Source: Echiichthys vipera
Lineage: Eukaryota > Chordata > Actinopteri > Perciformes > Trachinidae
Direction: 5' to 3'
Assembly: GCA_963691815.1 (NCBI GenBank)
Contig: OY829648.1
Location: forward strand, 33,517,456 to 33,581,455
Length of the DNA stretch: 64,000 nt
How positions within the stretch are numbered: position 1 is the first letter of the stretch; each line of letters opens with the position of its first letter. Positions 1 through 9,194 of the stretch are shown here, piece by piece. The notes under the pieces were generated by a model. The model was given only the letters and a program-made list of their open reading frames with translations. It made no database searches and was not told where the DNA came from. The position numbers were made by a program, and so were the translations under genes.

Positions 1-52
1 GATTTGGCGCTTTCACAGCCCTGGCCAGCCTTCGTGTTCCCCAGTCAGGGAG
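1..52 (+). pseudogene. tRNA-Glu(TTC)-like relic E2, 3' part only (cut by window edge)
   Basis: The window opens inside a full-length-type Glu relic: D-arm end, TTC anticodon loop (ctttcac) and 3' acceptor strand tcaggga are present, while the 5' acceptor and box A lie outside. The T-arm has the E2 form (ccttcgtgttcccc). Confidence 0.75.
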
Positions 53-392
53 TTCTGAGGTGACAGGAGATGCTTCTCAGAATAGAGTAAATACTGGAAT
101 TCAGAAATAAAATCTTAAATTCAAGTTTAAATGAATGCTACTAAGCAAGATTCTTTTGTTAGCGTGGTATGTTGAGCCTGAAGTCAGGACTTTAAATGAT
201 ACAAACGTGGGTCTCGCTATGTTTGTCAAATAGTGTTCTGTAGCTATTTGCCCATGATAGCTCTAAATTAAATAAAATCAGTGCTTACTGCTTTGGCCTT
301 GGGAGGAAGCTGTGTAACCAAGTGTGGGCAGCAAATGAAAGAGAAGGTTTCCCAATAAAGTTAGGGGTCACTGTATTTGACTGCATAGACAC
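53..392. other. Spacer of unit 1 (no gene seen)
   Basis: Representative of the ~340-bp spacer that precedes each tRNA-Gln. It holds two AATAAA strings (about 106-111 and 271-277), the 12-bp inverted repeat cctgaagtcagg, a short AT-rich inverted repeat (ttaaa...tttaa) and a T4 run (attctttt) that could stop Pol III transcripts coming from the Glu relic. Open frames of 61 codons and longer in this part begin at GTG or TTG, overlap the tRNA on the other strand and recur every 981 bp, so I do not call them genes. Confidence 0.7.
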
Positions 393-464
393 AGGTCCCA
401 CTGAGACTTGCACTCAGATCACTGGAGTCAGAGTCCAGGGTGCTAGCCATTACACCATGGAACC
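393..464 (-). tRNA. tRNA-Gln(CTG), class A (unit 1)
   Basis: Type copy of class A. Read on the minus strand it is 72 nt: acceptor GGTTCCA pairing with TGGGACC (T4:G69 wobble), box A TGGTGTAATGG, D-loop with GGCTA, anticodon stem CTGGA/TCCAG with loop CTCTGAC (anticodon CTG), T-stem CTGAG/CTCAG, and discriminator T. The T-loop is TGCAAGT: the base at position 55, T in nearly all elongator tRNAs and part of box B, is G. Fold and length fit vertebrate tRNA-Gln. Transcription and charging are doubtful because of T55G. The usual downstream T-run is also broken in this copy (plus strand cccaataaag at 351-360). Confidence 0.65.
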
Positions 465-516
465 ACAAAGACATTTCATAAGTGTCCCCAACAAGTGGAA
501 TGGCTAATCTATATTT

Positions 517-804
517 ATGGAGGTGGATGAAGATTCTGCTACATTGGAAATACAGCAAGTGAAACTTACAGCTGCAGCTATCAAAGACACACTACAAAGG
601 AAAATTCCTTCAAGGAAAGTTAAGTTGGGATAAATTACTAGGAAAAAGAATGAGATACTTAATTGGATGCATGATGATGGCAATTTGGAGATGGTTACGA
701 CCACGTTTACAGTTGATGTTGATCACCTTTCTGGAGACTGGGATTAACAACTAGTCGATTCTGCGGCAACAGATGTGATTCTTTTCATTGCAGAAGGTCC
801 CTAA
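517..804 (+). other. Exon-like core of unit 1, frame broken by TAA at 631-633 and in the GATTAA at about 751-756
   Basis: This is the near-invariant core between tRNA-Gln and the first Glu relic. See the unit 2 copy (1498-1785) for the frame. Unit 1 carries an extra stop because gattaccaac is gattaacaac, a change shared with unit 4 (near 3686). An isoleucine-for-proline region change (aaaattcc for aaaatccc) is private to this copy. Confidence 0.45.
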
Positions 805-854
805 TTTTCTACTGGCTAGGATTTGCGGTCCGGCTTCAAGTCCCGGTCAGGGAA
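798..854 (+). pseudogene. tRNA-Glu relic E3 without anticodon arm (57 nt)
   Basis: Type copy of the first Glu relic. The 5' acceptor tccctaa can pair with 3' tcaggga except at one position. The D-arm end ggctaggatttg and the T-arm ccggc-ttcaagt-cccgg match vertebrate tRNA-Glu, but about 15 nt covering the anticodon loop and its stem are gone, so it cannot be a working tRNA. Box A is eroded (ttctactgg). Box B is near consensus (ggcttcaagtcc, with G53 changed to C). All 65 units carry this deletion at the E3 starts listed in the summary. T4 lies about 45 nt downstream (cacatttt). Confidence 0.8.
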
Positions 855-960
855 TGCTCATGTTTGAGGAGGTGTTTGACCTTCAGTTAAAAAAGCACAT
901 TTTGGTACAGGCTATTACTTGCTTGATTTGCATTCATGTCATTCTTCCCATTGCTGCAGT

Positions 961-1033
961 TCCCTTATGGTCTAGTGGTTAGGATTTGGCGCTTTCACAG
1001 TCCTGGCCATCCTTCCGTTTCCCAGTCAGGGAG
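961..1033 (+). pseudogene. tRNA-Glu(TTC)-like element E1 (type copy, unit 1)
   Basis: 73 nt, full length. Box A (tggtctagtgg) and D-arm match vertebrate tRNA-Glu, and the loop ctttcac gives anticodon TTC. The anticodon stem is weak (tggcg against agtcc: only about three pairs). The T-arm catcc-ttccgtt-tccca cannot form a stem and box B is lost. Acceptor tccctta/tcaggga has one mismatch, and discriminator A73 is G. E1 lies 163 bp downstream of each E3 start. The box-A-intact form is in units 1, 4, 5, 8, 11, 16, 18, 19, 21, 23, 25-27, 29, 30, 32-34, 37, 40, 42, 44, 47, 49, 51, 52, 54, 55, 57, 58, 60, 62, 63 and 65. I judge it a pseudogene; a Pol III start from box A alone would be weak. Confidence 0.75.
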
Positions 1034-1373
1034 TTCTGAGGTGACAGCAGAAGCTTCTCAGAATAGAGTAAATACTGGAATTCAGAAATAAAATTTTAAA
1101 TTCAAGTTTAAATGAATGCTACTAAGCAAGATTCTTTTGTCAGCGTGCTATGTTGAGCCTGAAGTCAGGACTTTAAATGATACAAAGGTGGGTCTCGCTA
1201 TGTTTGTCAAATAGTGTTCTGTAGCTATTTGCCCATGATAGCTCTAAATTAAATAAAATCAGTGCTTACTGCTTTGGCCTTGGGAGGAAGCTGTGTAACC
1301 AAGTGTGGGCAGCAAATGAAAGAGAAGGTTTCCCCAAAAAGTTAGGGGTCACTGTATTTCACTGCATAGACAC

Positions 1374-1445
1374 AGGTCCCACTGAGACTTGCACTCAGAT
1401 CACTGGAGTCAGAGTCCAGGGTGCTAGCCATTACACCATGGAACC
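1374..1445 (-). tRNA. tRNA-Gln(CTG), class A (unit 2)
   Basis: Identical to the class A type copy over the gene. The downstream minus-strand T5 run (plus aaaaa at about 1335-1340) is intact here. Confidence 0.65.
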
Positions 1446-1497
1446 ACAAAGACATTTCATAAGTGTCCCCAACAAGTGGAATGGCTAATCTATATTT

Positions 1498-1785
1498 ATG
1501 GAGGTGGATGAAGATTCTGCTACATTGGAAATACAGCAAGTGAAACTTACAGCTGCAGCTATCAAAGACACACTACAAAGGAAAATCCCTTCAAGGAAAG
1601 TTAAGTTGGGATAAATTACTAGGAAAAAGAATGAGATACTTAATTGGATGCATGATGATGGCAATTTGGAGATGGTTACGACCACGTTGACAGTTGATGT
1701 TGATCACCTTTCTGGAGACTGGGATTACCAACTAGTCGATTCTGCGGCAACAGATGTGATTCTTTTCATTGCAGAAGGTCCCTAA
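1498..1785 (+). other. Exon-like core: 38 codons, TAA, then 56 codons in the same frame
   Basis: From ATG at 1498 the frame reads MEVDEDSATLEIQQVK, continues to a TAA at 1612-1614, and then stays open in the same frame (including NWMHDDGNLE and GDWDYQLVDSAATDV) until the TAA inside the E3 relic. No residue run matches a family I can name. Copies flanked by class C or D Gln start with a splice-acceptor-like cttacag/ag instead of the ATG. The stop is in all copies inspected, one copy has a 2-bp frameshift (14.29 kb) and one a 6-bp in-frame loss (37.84 kb). This looks like a relic of a coding exon or chance openness; the antisense strand is also stop-poor. Long open frames on the minus strand here are shadows of the same composition. 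Confidence 0.4.
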
Positions 1786-1941
1786 TTTTCTACTGGCTAG
1801 GATTTGCGGTCCGGCTTCAAGTCCCGGTCAGGGAATGCTCATGTTTGAGGAGGTGCTTGACCTTCAGTTAAAAAAGCACATTTTGGTACAGGCTATTAGT
1901 TGCTTGATTTGCATTCATGTCATTCTTTCCATTGCTGCAGT

Positions 1942-2015
1942 TCCCTTATCTACCAGCGGTTATGATTTGGCGCTTTCACAGCCCTGGCCAGCCTTCGTGT
2001 TCCCCAGTCAGGGAG
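1942..2015 (+). pseudogene. tRNA-Glu(TTC)-like element E2 (type copy, unit 2)
   Basis: Allelic to E1 at the same place in the unit. The 5' half differs: ctaccagcggttatgat replaces ggtctagtggttaggat, which destroys box A. The T-arm is ccagccttcgtgttcccc, keeping ttcg but with unmatched stem bases and one extra base (74 nt). Anticodon loop ctttcac (TTC) is kept. Units with an E2-type 5' half: 2, 3, 6, 7, 9, 12, 14, 15, 17, 20, 22, 24, 28, 31, 35, 36, 38, 39, 41, 43, 45, 46, 48, 50, 53, 56, 59, 61 and 64. Confidence 0.75.
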
Positions 2016-2351
2016 TTCTGAGGTGACAGGACATGCTTCTCAGAATAGAGTAAATACTGGAATTCAGAAATAAAATCTTAAATTCAAGTTTAAATGAATG
2101 CTACTAAGCAAGATTCTTTTGTCAGCGTGCTATGTGGAGCCTGAAGTCAGGACTTTAAATGATACAAAGGTGGCTCTCGCTATGTTTGTTGTGTTCTGTA
2201 GCTATTTGCCCATGATAGCTCTAAAATAAATAAAATCAGTGCTTACTGCTTTGGCATTGGGAGGAAGCTGTGTAACCAAGTGTGGGCAGCAAATGAAAGA
2301 GAAGGTTTTCCCAAAAATGTAAGGGGTCACTGTATTTGACTGCATAGACAT

Positions 2352-2423
2352 AGGTTCCACTGAGATTTGAACTCAGATCACTGGAGTCAGAGTCCAGGGT
2401 GCTAGCCATTACACCATGGAACC
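2352..2423 (-). tRNA. tRNA-Gln(CTG), the best-preserved copy (unit 3)
   Basis: The only copy in the window with every stem paired and both promoter boxes good. On the minus strand: acceptor GGTTCCA/TGGAACC fully paired, box A TGGTGTAATGG (2406-2416), anticodon loop CTCTGAC with CTG, anticodon stem CTGGA/TCCAG, T-arm CTGAG-TTCAAAT-CTCAG, box B GTTCAAATC (2364-2372), discriminator T. It combines the 3' half of class C (ggttcc, atttgaactcag on the plus strand) with the 5' half of class A/B (gctagcc, ggaacc), so it is probably a recombinant that restored pairing. A T5 run follows on the minus strand (plus aaaaa near 2313-2317). It would insert glutamine at CAG codons if expressed. Confidence 0.85.
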
Positions 2424-3294
2424 ACAAAGACATTTCATAAGTGTCCCCAACAAGTGGAATGGCTAATCTATATTTATGGAGGTGGATGAAGATTCTGCTA
2501 CATTGGAAATACAGCAAGTGAAACTTACAGCTGCAGCTATCAAAGACACACTACAAAGGAAAATCCCTTCAAGGAAAGTTAAGTTGGGATAAATTACTAG
2601 GAAAAAGAATGAGATACTTAATTGGATGCATGATGATGGCAATTTGGAGATGGTTACGACCACGTTGACAGTTGATGTTGATCACCTTTCTGGAGACTGG
2701 GATTACCAACTAGTCGATTCTGCGGCAACAGATGTGATTCTTTTCATTGCAGAAGGTCCCTAATTTTCTACTGGCTAGGATTTGCGGTCCGGCTTCAAGT
2801 CCCGGTCAGGGAATGCTCATGTTTGAGGAGGTGCTTGACCTTCAGTTAAAAAAGCACATTTTGGTACAGGCTATTAGTTGCTTGATTTGCATTCATGTCA
2901 TTCTTTCCATTGCTGCAGTTCCCTTATCTACCAGCGGTTATGATTTGGCGCTTTCACAGTCCTGGCCAGCCTTCGTGTTCCCCAGTCAGGGAGTTCTGAG
3001 GTGACAGGAGATGCTTCTCAGAATAGAGTAAATACTGGAATTCAGAAATAAAATCTTAAATTCAAGTTTAAATGTATGCTACTAAGCAAGATTCTTTTGT
3101 TAGCGTGGTATGTTGAGCCTGAAGTCAGGACTTTAAATGATACAAAGGTGGGTCTCGCTATGTTTGTCAAATAGTGTTCTGTAGCTATTTGCCCATGATA
3201 GCTCTAAATTAAATAAAATCAGTGCTTACTGCTTTGGCCTTGGGAGGAAGCTGTGTAACCAAGTGTGGGCAGCAAATGAAAGAGAAGGTTTCCC

Positions 3295-3300
3295 AAAAAA
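3295..3300 (-). terminator. Pol III T6 terminator of tRNA-Gln (type copy, unit 4)
   Basis: Plus-strand aaaaaa is T6 on the minus strand, about 33 nt beyond the 3' end of the tRNA-Gln in the same unit. Most units have A5 or A6 here; many have cccc-aaaaa instead of ccc-aaaaaa. Unit 1 is broken (aataaa). Confidence 0.6.
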
Positions 3301-3333
3301 GTTAGGGGTCACTGTATTTGACTGCATAGACAC

Positions 3334-3405
3334 AGGTCCCACTGAGACTTGCACTCAGATCACTGGAGTCAGAGTCCAGGGTGCTAGCCATTACACCATG
3401 GAACC
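3334..3405 (-). tRNA. tRNA-Gln(CTG), class A (unit 4)
   Basis: Class A with T55G and the T4:G69 wobble. Downstream T6 is intact. Confidence 0.65.
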
Positions 3406-4314
3406 ACAAAGACATTTCATAAGTGTCCCCAACAAGTGGAATGGCTAATCTATATTTATGGAGGTGGATGAAGATTCTGCTACATTGGAAATACAGCAAG
3501 TGAAACTTACAGCTGCAGCTATCAAAGACACACTACAAAGGAAAATCCCTTCAAGGAAAGTTAAGTTGGGATAAATTACTAGGAAAAAGAATGAGATACT
3601 TAATTGGATGCATGATGATGGCAATTTGGAGATGGTTACGACCACGTTTACAGGTGATGTTGATCACCTTTCTGGAGACTGGGATTAACAACTAGTCGAT
3701 TCTGCGGCAACAGATGTGATTCTTTTCATTGCAGAAGGTCCCTAATTTTCTACTGGCTAGGATTTGCGGTCCGGCTTCAAGTCCCGGTCAGGGAATGCTC
3801 ATGTTTGAGGAGGTGCTTGACCTTCAGTTAAAAAAGCACATTTTGGTACAGGCTATTACTTGCTTGATTTGCATTCATGTCATTCTTCCCATTGCTGCAG
3901 TTCCCTTATGGTCTAGTGGTTAGGATTTGGCGCTTTCACAGTCCTGGCCATCCTTCCGTTTCCCAGTCAGGGAGTTCTGAGGTGACAGGAGATGCTTCTC
4001 AGAATAGAGTAAATACTGGAATTCAGAAATAAAATCTTAAATTCAAGTTTAAATGAATGCTACTAAGCAAGATTCTTTTGTTAGCGTGGTATGTTGAGCC
4101 TGAAGTCAGGACTTTAAATGATACAAAGGTGGGTCTCGCTATGTTTGTCAAATAGTGTTCTGTAGCTATTTGCCCATGATAGCTCTAAATTAAATAAAAT
4201 CAGTGCTTACTGCTTTGGCCTTGGGAGGAAGCTGTGTAACCAAGTGTGGGCAGCAAATGAAAGAGAAGGTTTCCCCAAAAAGTTAGGGGTCACTGTATTT
4301 GACTGCATAGACAC

Positions 4315-4386
4315 AGGTCCCACTGAGACTTGCACTCAGATCACTGGAGTCAGAGTCCAGGGTGCTAGCCATTACACCATGGAACC
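4315..4386 (-). tRNA. tRNA-Gln(CTG), class A (unit 5)
   Basis: Class A, T55G; no further change in the gene. T5 terminator. Confidence 0.65.
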
Positions 4387-5295
4387 ACAAAGACATTTCA
4401 TAAGTGTCCCCAACAAGTGGAATGGCTAATCTATATTTATGGAGGTGGATGAAGATTCTGCTACATTGGAAATACAGCAAGTGAAACTTACAGCTGCAGC
4501 TATCAAAGACACACTACAAAGGAAAATCCCTTCAAGGAAAGTTAAGTTGGGATAAATTACTAGGAAAAAGAATGAGATACTTAATTGGATGCATGATGAT
4601 GGCAATTTGGAGATGGTTACGACCACGTTTACAGGTGATGTTGATCACCTTTCTGGAGACTGGGATTACCAACTAGTCGATTCTGCGGCAACAGATGTGA
4701 TTCTTTTCATTGCAGAAGGTCCCTAATTTTCTACTGGCTAGGATTTGCGGTCCGGCTTCAAGTCCCGGTCAGGGAATGCTCATGTTTGAGGAGGTGCTTG
4801 ACCTTCAGTTAAAAAAGCACATTTTGGTACAGGCTATTACTTGCTTGATTTGCATTCATGTCATTCTTCCCATTGCTGCAGTTCCCTTATGGTCTAGTGG
4901 TTAGGATTTGGCGCTTTCACAGTCCTGGCCATCCTTCCGTTTCCCAGTCAGGGAGTTCTGAGGTGACAGGAGATGCTTCTCAGAATAGAGTAAATACTGG
5001 AATTCAGAAATAAAATCTTAAATTCAAGTTTAAATGAATGCTACTAAGCAAGATTCTTTTGTTAGCGTGGTATGTTGAGCCTGAAGTCAGGACTTTAAAT
5101 GATACAAAGGTGGGTCTCGCTATGTTTGTCAAATAGTGTTCTGTAGCTATTTGCCCATGATAGCTCTAAATTAAATAAAATCAGTGCTTACTGCTTTGGC
5201 CTTGGGAGGAAGCTGTGTAACCAAGTGTGGGCAGCAAATGAAAGAGAAGGTTTCCCCAAAAAGTTAGGGGTCACTGTATTGGACTGCATAGACAC

Positions 5296-5367
5296 AGGTC
5301 CCACTGAGACTTGCACTCAGATCACTGGAGTCAGAGTCCAGGGTGCTAGCCATTACACCATGGAACC
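5296..5367 (-). tRNA. tRNA-Gln(CTG), class A (unit 6)
   Basis: Class A, T55G. Trailer differs by one base (gtattggac for gtatttgac), a change otherwise typical of class B. Confidence 0.65.
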
Positions 5368-6273
5368 ACAAAGACATTTCATAAGTGTCCCCAACAAGTG
5401 GAATGGCTAATCTATATTTATGGAGGTGGATGAAGATTCTGCTACATTGGAAATACAGCAAGTGAAACTTACAGCTGCAGCTATCAAAGACACACTACAA
5501 AGGAAAATCCCTTCAAGGAAAGTTAAGTTGGGATAAATTACTAGGAAAAAGAATGAGATACTTAATTGGATGCATGATGATGGCAATTTGGAGATGGTTA
5601 CGACCACGTTTACAGGTGATGTTGATCACCTTTCTGGAGACTGGGATTACCAACTAGTCGATTCTGCGGCAACAGATGTGATTCTTTTCATTGCAGAAGG
5701 TCCCTAATTTTCTACTGGCTAGGATTTGCGGTCCGGCTTCAAGTCCCGGTCAGGGAATGCTCATGTTTGAGGAGGTGCTTGACCTTCAGTTAAAAAAGCA
5801 CATTTTGGTACAGGCTATTAGTTGCTTGATTTGCATTCATGTCATTCTTTCCATTGCTGCAGTTCCCTTATCTACCAGCGGTTATGATTTGGCGCTTTCA
5901 CAGTCCTGGCCAGCCTTCGTGTTCCCCAGTCAGGGAGTTCTGAGGTGACAGGAGATGCTTCTCAGAATAGAGTAAATACTGGAATTCAGAAATAAAATCT
6001 TAAATTCAAGTTTAAATGAATGCTACTAAGCAAGATTCTTTTGTCAGCGTGCTATGTGGAGCCTGAAGTCAGGACTTTAAATGATACAAAGGTGGCTCTC
6101 GCTATGTTTGTTGTGTTCTGTAGCTATTTGCCCATGATAGCTCTAAAATAAATAAAATCAGTGCTTACTGCTTTGGCCTTGGGAGGAAGCTGTGTAACCA
6201 AGTGTGGGTAGCAAATGAAAGAGAAGGTTTTCCCAAAAATGTAAGGGGCCACTATAATTGACTGCATAGACAT

Positions 6274-6342
6274 AGGTTCCACTGAGATTTGAACTCAGAT
6301 CACTGGAGTCAAAGGGGGTTCTAACCATTACACCATGGGACC
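6274..6342 (-). pseudogene. Broken tRNA-Gln(TTG), class C (unit 7)
   Basis: Three bases short (69 nt). The 5' strand of the anticodon stem is rewritten: plus gtcaaagggggttctaacc in place of gtcaaagtccagggtgctaacc. The TTG triplet, box A and box B (GTTCAAATC) remain, but the anticodon stem cannot form. Acceptor also has the class C 4:69 C-A mismatch. Confidence 0.75.
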
Positions 6343-6675
6343 GAGAAAACATATCTAGGGTGTCCCTATCACGTGGAAAGGCTAGTCTACACTTACAGAG
6401 GTGGATGAAGATTCTGCTACATTGGAAATACAGCAAGTGAAACTTACAGCTGCAGCTATCAAAGACACACTACAAAGGAAAATCCCTTCAAGGAAAGTTA
6501 AGTTGGGATAAATTACTAGGAAAAAGAATGAGATACTTAATTGGATGCATGATGATGGCAATTTGGAGATGGTTACGACCACGTTGACAGTTGATGTTGA
6601 TCACCTTTCTGGAGACTGGGATTACCAACTAGTCGATTCTGCGGCAACAGATGTGATTCTTTTCATTGCAGAAGG

Positions 6676-6732
6676 TCCCTAATTTACAACTGGCTAGGAT
6701 TTGCGGTCCGGCTTCAAGTCCCGGTCAGGGAA
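6676..6732 (+). pseudogene. tRNA-Glu relic E3, 'tacaac' variant (type copy, unit 7)
   Basis: Same 57-nt relic, with aatttacaactgg in place of aattttctactgg in the eroded box A. Also in units 9, 12, 16, 34, 41, 43, 45-48, 50, 53 and 56; unit 31 has tacagc. The T-arm is unchanged. Confidence 0.75.
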
Positions 6733-6838
6733 TGCTCATGTTTGAGGAGGTGCTTGACCTTCAGTTAAAAAAGCACATTTTGGTACAGGCTATTACTTGC
6801 TTGATTTGCATTCATGTCATTCTTCCCATTGCTGCAGT

Positions 6839-6910
6839 TCCCTTATCTACCAGCGGCTGGATTTGGCGCTTTCACAGTCCTGGCCATCCTTCCGTTTCCC
6901 AGTCAGGGAG
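6839..6910 (+). pseudogene. tRNA-Glu E2 element with D-arm deletion (unit 7)
   Basis: E2-type 5' end whose D-arm reads cagcggctggatttggc, one base shorter than other E2 copies, joined to an E1-type T-arm (ccttccgtttcccag). It opens the most divergent spacer in the array. Confidence 0.65.
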
Positions 6911-7232
6911 TTCTGAGGTGACAGGAGAAGCTTCTCAGAATAGAGTAAATACTGGAATTCATGAATAAAATCTTAAATGAATGCTTCTAAGCAAGATTTT
7001 TTTGTTAGCGTGGCATGCTGAGCCTGAAGTCAGAACTTAAATGATACAAAGGTGGCTCTCGCTATGTTTGTTGTGTTCTGTAGCTATTTGCCCATGATAG
7101 CTCTAAAATAAATAAAATCAGTGCTTACTGCTTTGGCCTTGGGAGGAAGCTGTGTAACCAAGTGTGGGCAGCAAATGAAAGAGAAGGTTTCCCAAAAAAG
7201 TTAGGGGTCACTGTATTTGACTGCATAGACAC
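6911..7232. other. Divergent spacer with internal deletion and T7 run (unit 8)
   Basis: No gene seen. Relative to other spacers it lacks the ttcaagtttaaa segment, has attcatgaataaaatc for attcagaaataaaatc, and carries ttttttt at about 6997-7003 where others have tttt. These changes explain most of the 962-bp spacing, the shortest in the window. The right part is the H2 haplotype. Confidence 0.75.
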
Positions 7233-7304
7233 AGGTCCCACTGAGAATTGAACTCAGATCACTGGAGTCAGAGTCCAGGGTGCTAGCCATTACACCATGG
7301 AACC
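7233..7304 (-). tRNA. tRNA-Gln(CTG), class B (unit 8)
   Basis: Class B type: acceptor GGTTCCA/TGGGACC (one G-T wobble), CTG anticodon, normal T55. Here the T-loop is TTCAATT, compatible with box B. A plausible functional copy by sequence. Confidence 0.75.
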
Positions 7305-8213
7305 ACAAAGACATTTCATAAGTGTCCCCAACAAGTGGAATGGCTAATCTATATTTATGGAGGTGGATGAAGATTCTGCTACATTGGAAATACAGCAAGT
7401 GAAACTTACAGCTGCAGCTATCAAAGACACACTACAAAGGAAAATCCCTTCAAGGAAAGTTAAGTTGGGATAAATTACTAGGAAAAAGAATGAGATACTT
7501 AATTGGATGCATGATGATGGGAATTTGGAGATGGTTACGACGACGTTGACAGTTGATGTTGATCATCTTTCTGGAGACCGGGATTACCAACTAGTCGATT
7601 CTGCGGCAACAGATGTGATTCTTTTCATTGCAGAAGGTCCCTAATTTTCTACTGGCTAGGATTTGCGGTCCGGCTTCAAGTCCCGGTCAGGGAATGCTCA
7701 TGTTTGAGGAGGTGCTTGACCTTCAGTTAAAAAAGCACATTTTGGTACAGGCTATTACTTGCTTGATTTGCATTCATGTCATTCTTCCCATTGCTGCAGT
7801 TCCCTTATGGTCTAGTGGTTAGGATTTGGCGCTTTCACAGTCCTGGCCATCCTTCCGTTTCCCAGTCAGGGAGTTCTGAGGTGACAGCAGAAGCTTCTCA
7901 GAATAGAGTAAATACTGGAATTCAGAAATAAAATCTTAAATTCAAGTTTAAATGAATGCTACTAAGCAAGATTCTTTTGTCAGCGTGCTATGTTGAGCCT
8001 GAAGTCAGGACTTTAAATGATACAAAGGTGGGTCTCGCTATGTTTGTCAAATAGTGTTCTGTAGCTATTTGCCCATGATAGCTCTAAATTAAATAAAATC
8101 AGTGCTTACTGCTTTGGCCTTGGGAGGAAGCTGTGTAACCAAGTGTGGGCAGCAAATGAAAGAGAAGGTTTCCCAAAAAAGTTAGGAGTCACTGTATTGG
8201 ACTGCATAGACAC

Positions 8214-8285
8214 AGGTCCCACTGAGACTTGAAATCAGATCACTGGAGTCAGAGTCCAGGGTGCTAGCCATTACACCATGGAACC
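8214..8285 (-). tRNA. tRNA-Gln(CTG), class B with G53T (unit 9)
   Basis: Plus-strand acttgaaatcag gives T-stem CTGAT/CTCAG, breaking the invariant G53:C61 pair and the first base of box B. The same change is in units 11 and 12. Confidence 0.6.
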
Positions 8286-9194
8286 ACAAAGACATTTCAT
8301 AAGTGTCCCCAACAAGTGGAATGGCTGATCTATATTCAGCGAGGTGGATGAAGATTCTGCTACATTGGAAATACAGCAAGTGAAACTTACAGCTGCAGCT
8401 ATCAAAGACACACTACAAAGGAAAATCCCTTCAAGGAAAGTTAAGTTGGGATAAATTACTAGGAAAAAGAATGAGATACTTAATTGGATGCATGATGATG
8501 GCAATTTGGAGATGGTTACGACCACGTTGACAGTTGATGTTGATCACCTTTCTGGAGACTGGGATTACCAACTAGTCGATTCTGCGGCAATAGATGTGAT
8601 TCTTTTCATTGCAGAAGGTCCCTAATTTACAACTGGCTAGGATTTGCGGTCCGGCTTCAAGTCCCGGTCAGGGAATGCTCATGTTTGAGGAGGTGCTTGA
8701 CCTTCAGTTAAAAAAGCACATTTTGGTACAGGCTATTAGTTGCTTGATTTGCATTCATGTCATTCTTTCCATTGCTGCAGTTCCCTTATCTACCAGCGGT
8801 TTTGATTTGGCGCTTTCACAGCCCTGGCCATCCTTCCGTTTCCCAGTCAGGGAGTTCTGAGGTGACAGCAGAAGCTTCTCAGAATAGAGTAAATGCTGGA
8901 ATTCAGAAATAAAATCTTAAATTCAAGTTTAAATGAATGCTACTAAGCAAGATTCTTTTGTTAGCGTGGTATGTTGAGCCTGAAGTCAGGACTTTAAATG
9001 ATACAAAGGTGGGTCTCGCTATGTTTGTCAAATAGTGTTCTGTAGCTATTTGCCCATGATAGCTCTAAATTAAATAAAATCAGTGCTTACTGCTTTGGCC
9101 TTGGGAGGAAGCTGTGTAACCAAGTGTGGGCAGCAAATGAAAGAGAAGGTTTCCCAAAAAAGTTAGGAGTCACTGTATTGGACTGCATAGACAC

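Noticed and set aside
206..224. Short match to the 7SL/Alu motif gggtctcgctatgtt
   Set aside because: About 15 bp only, with no neighbouring Alu or 7SL sequence; probably chance.
100..280. AATAAA strings as poly(A) signals of a Pol II gene
   Set aside because: AT-rich spacer makes them likely by chance, and no gene ends there.
668..680. C-box-like atgatga suggesting a C/D snoRNA in the core
   Set aside because: No matching D box with closing stem at a suitable distance.
772..793. Splice acceptor ttttcattgcag ahead of E3
   Set aside because: The pattern is acceptable but it leads straight into a tRNA relic with an in-frame stop, and no donor partner is evident; kept only as something RNA-seq could test.
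322..982. Open frames of 60-113 codons on both strands in every unit
   Set aside because: They recur with the 981-bp period, mostly begin at GTG or TTG, overlap tRNA sequences and each other on opposite strands, and show no protein motif. They are by-products of the repeat.
961..1033. Functional tRNA-Glu(TTC)
   Set aside because: T-stem cannot form, box B is lost and the anticodon stem is mostly unpaired in all E1 and E2 copies.
798..1033. A tRNA-Glu-derived SINE inserted in the unit
   Set aside because: I see no tRNA-unrelated body with poly(A) or simple-repeat tail and no target-site duplication; shared 5' flanks fit a segmental duplication better.
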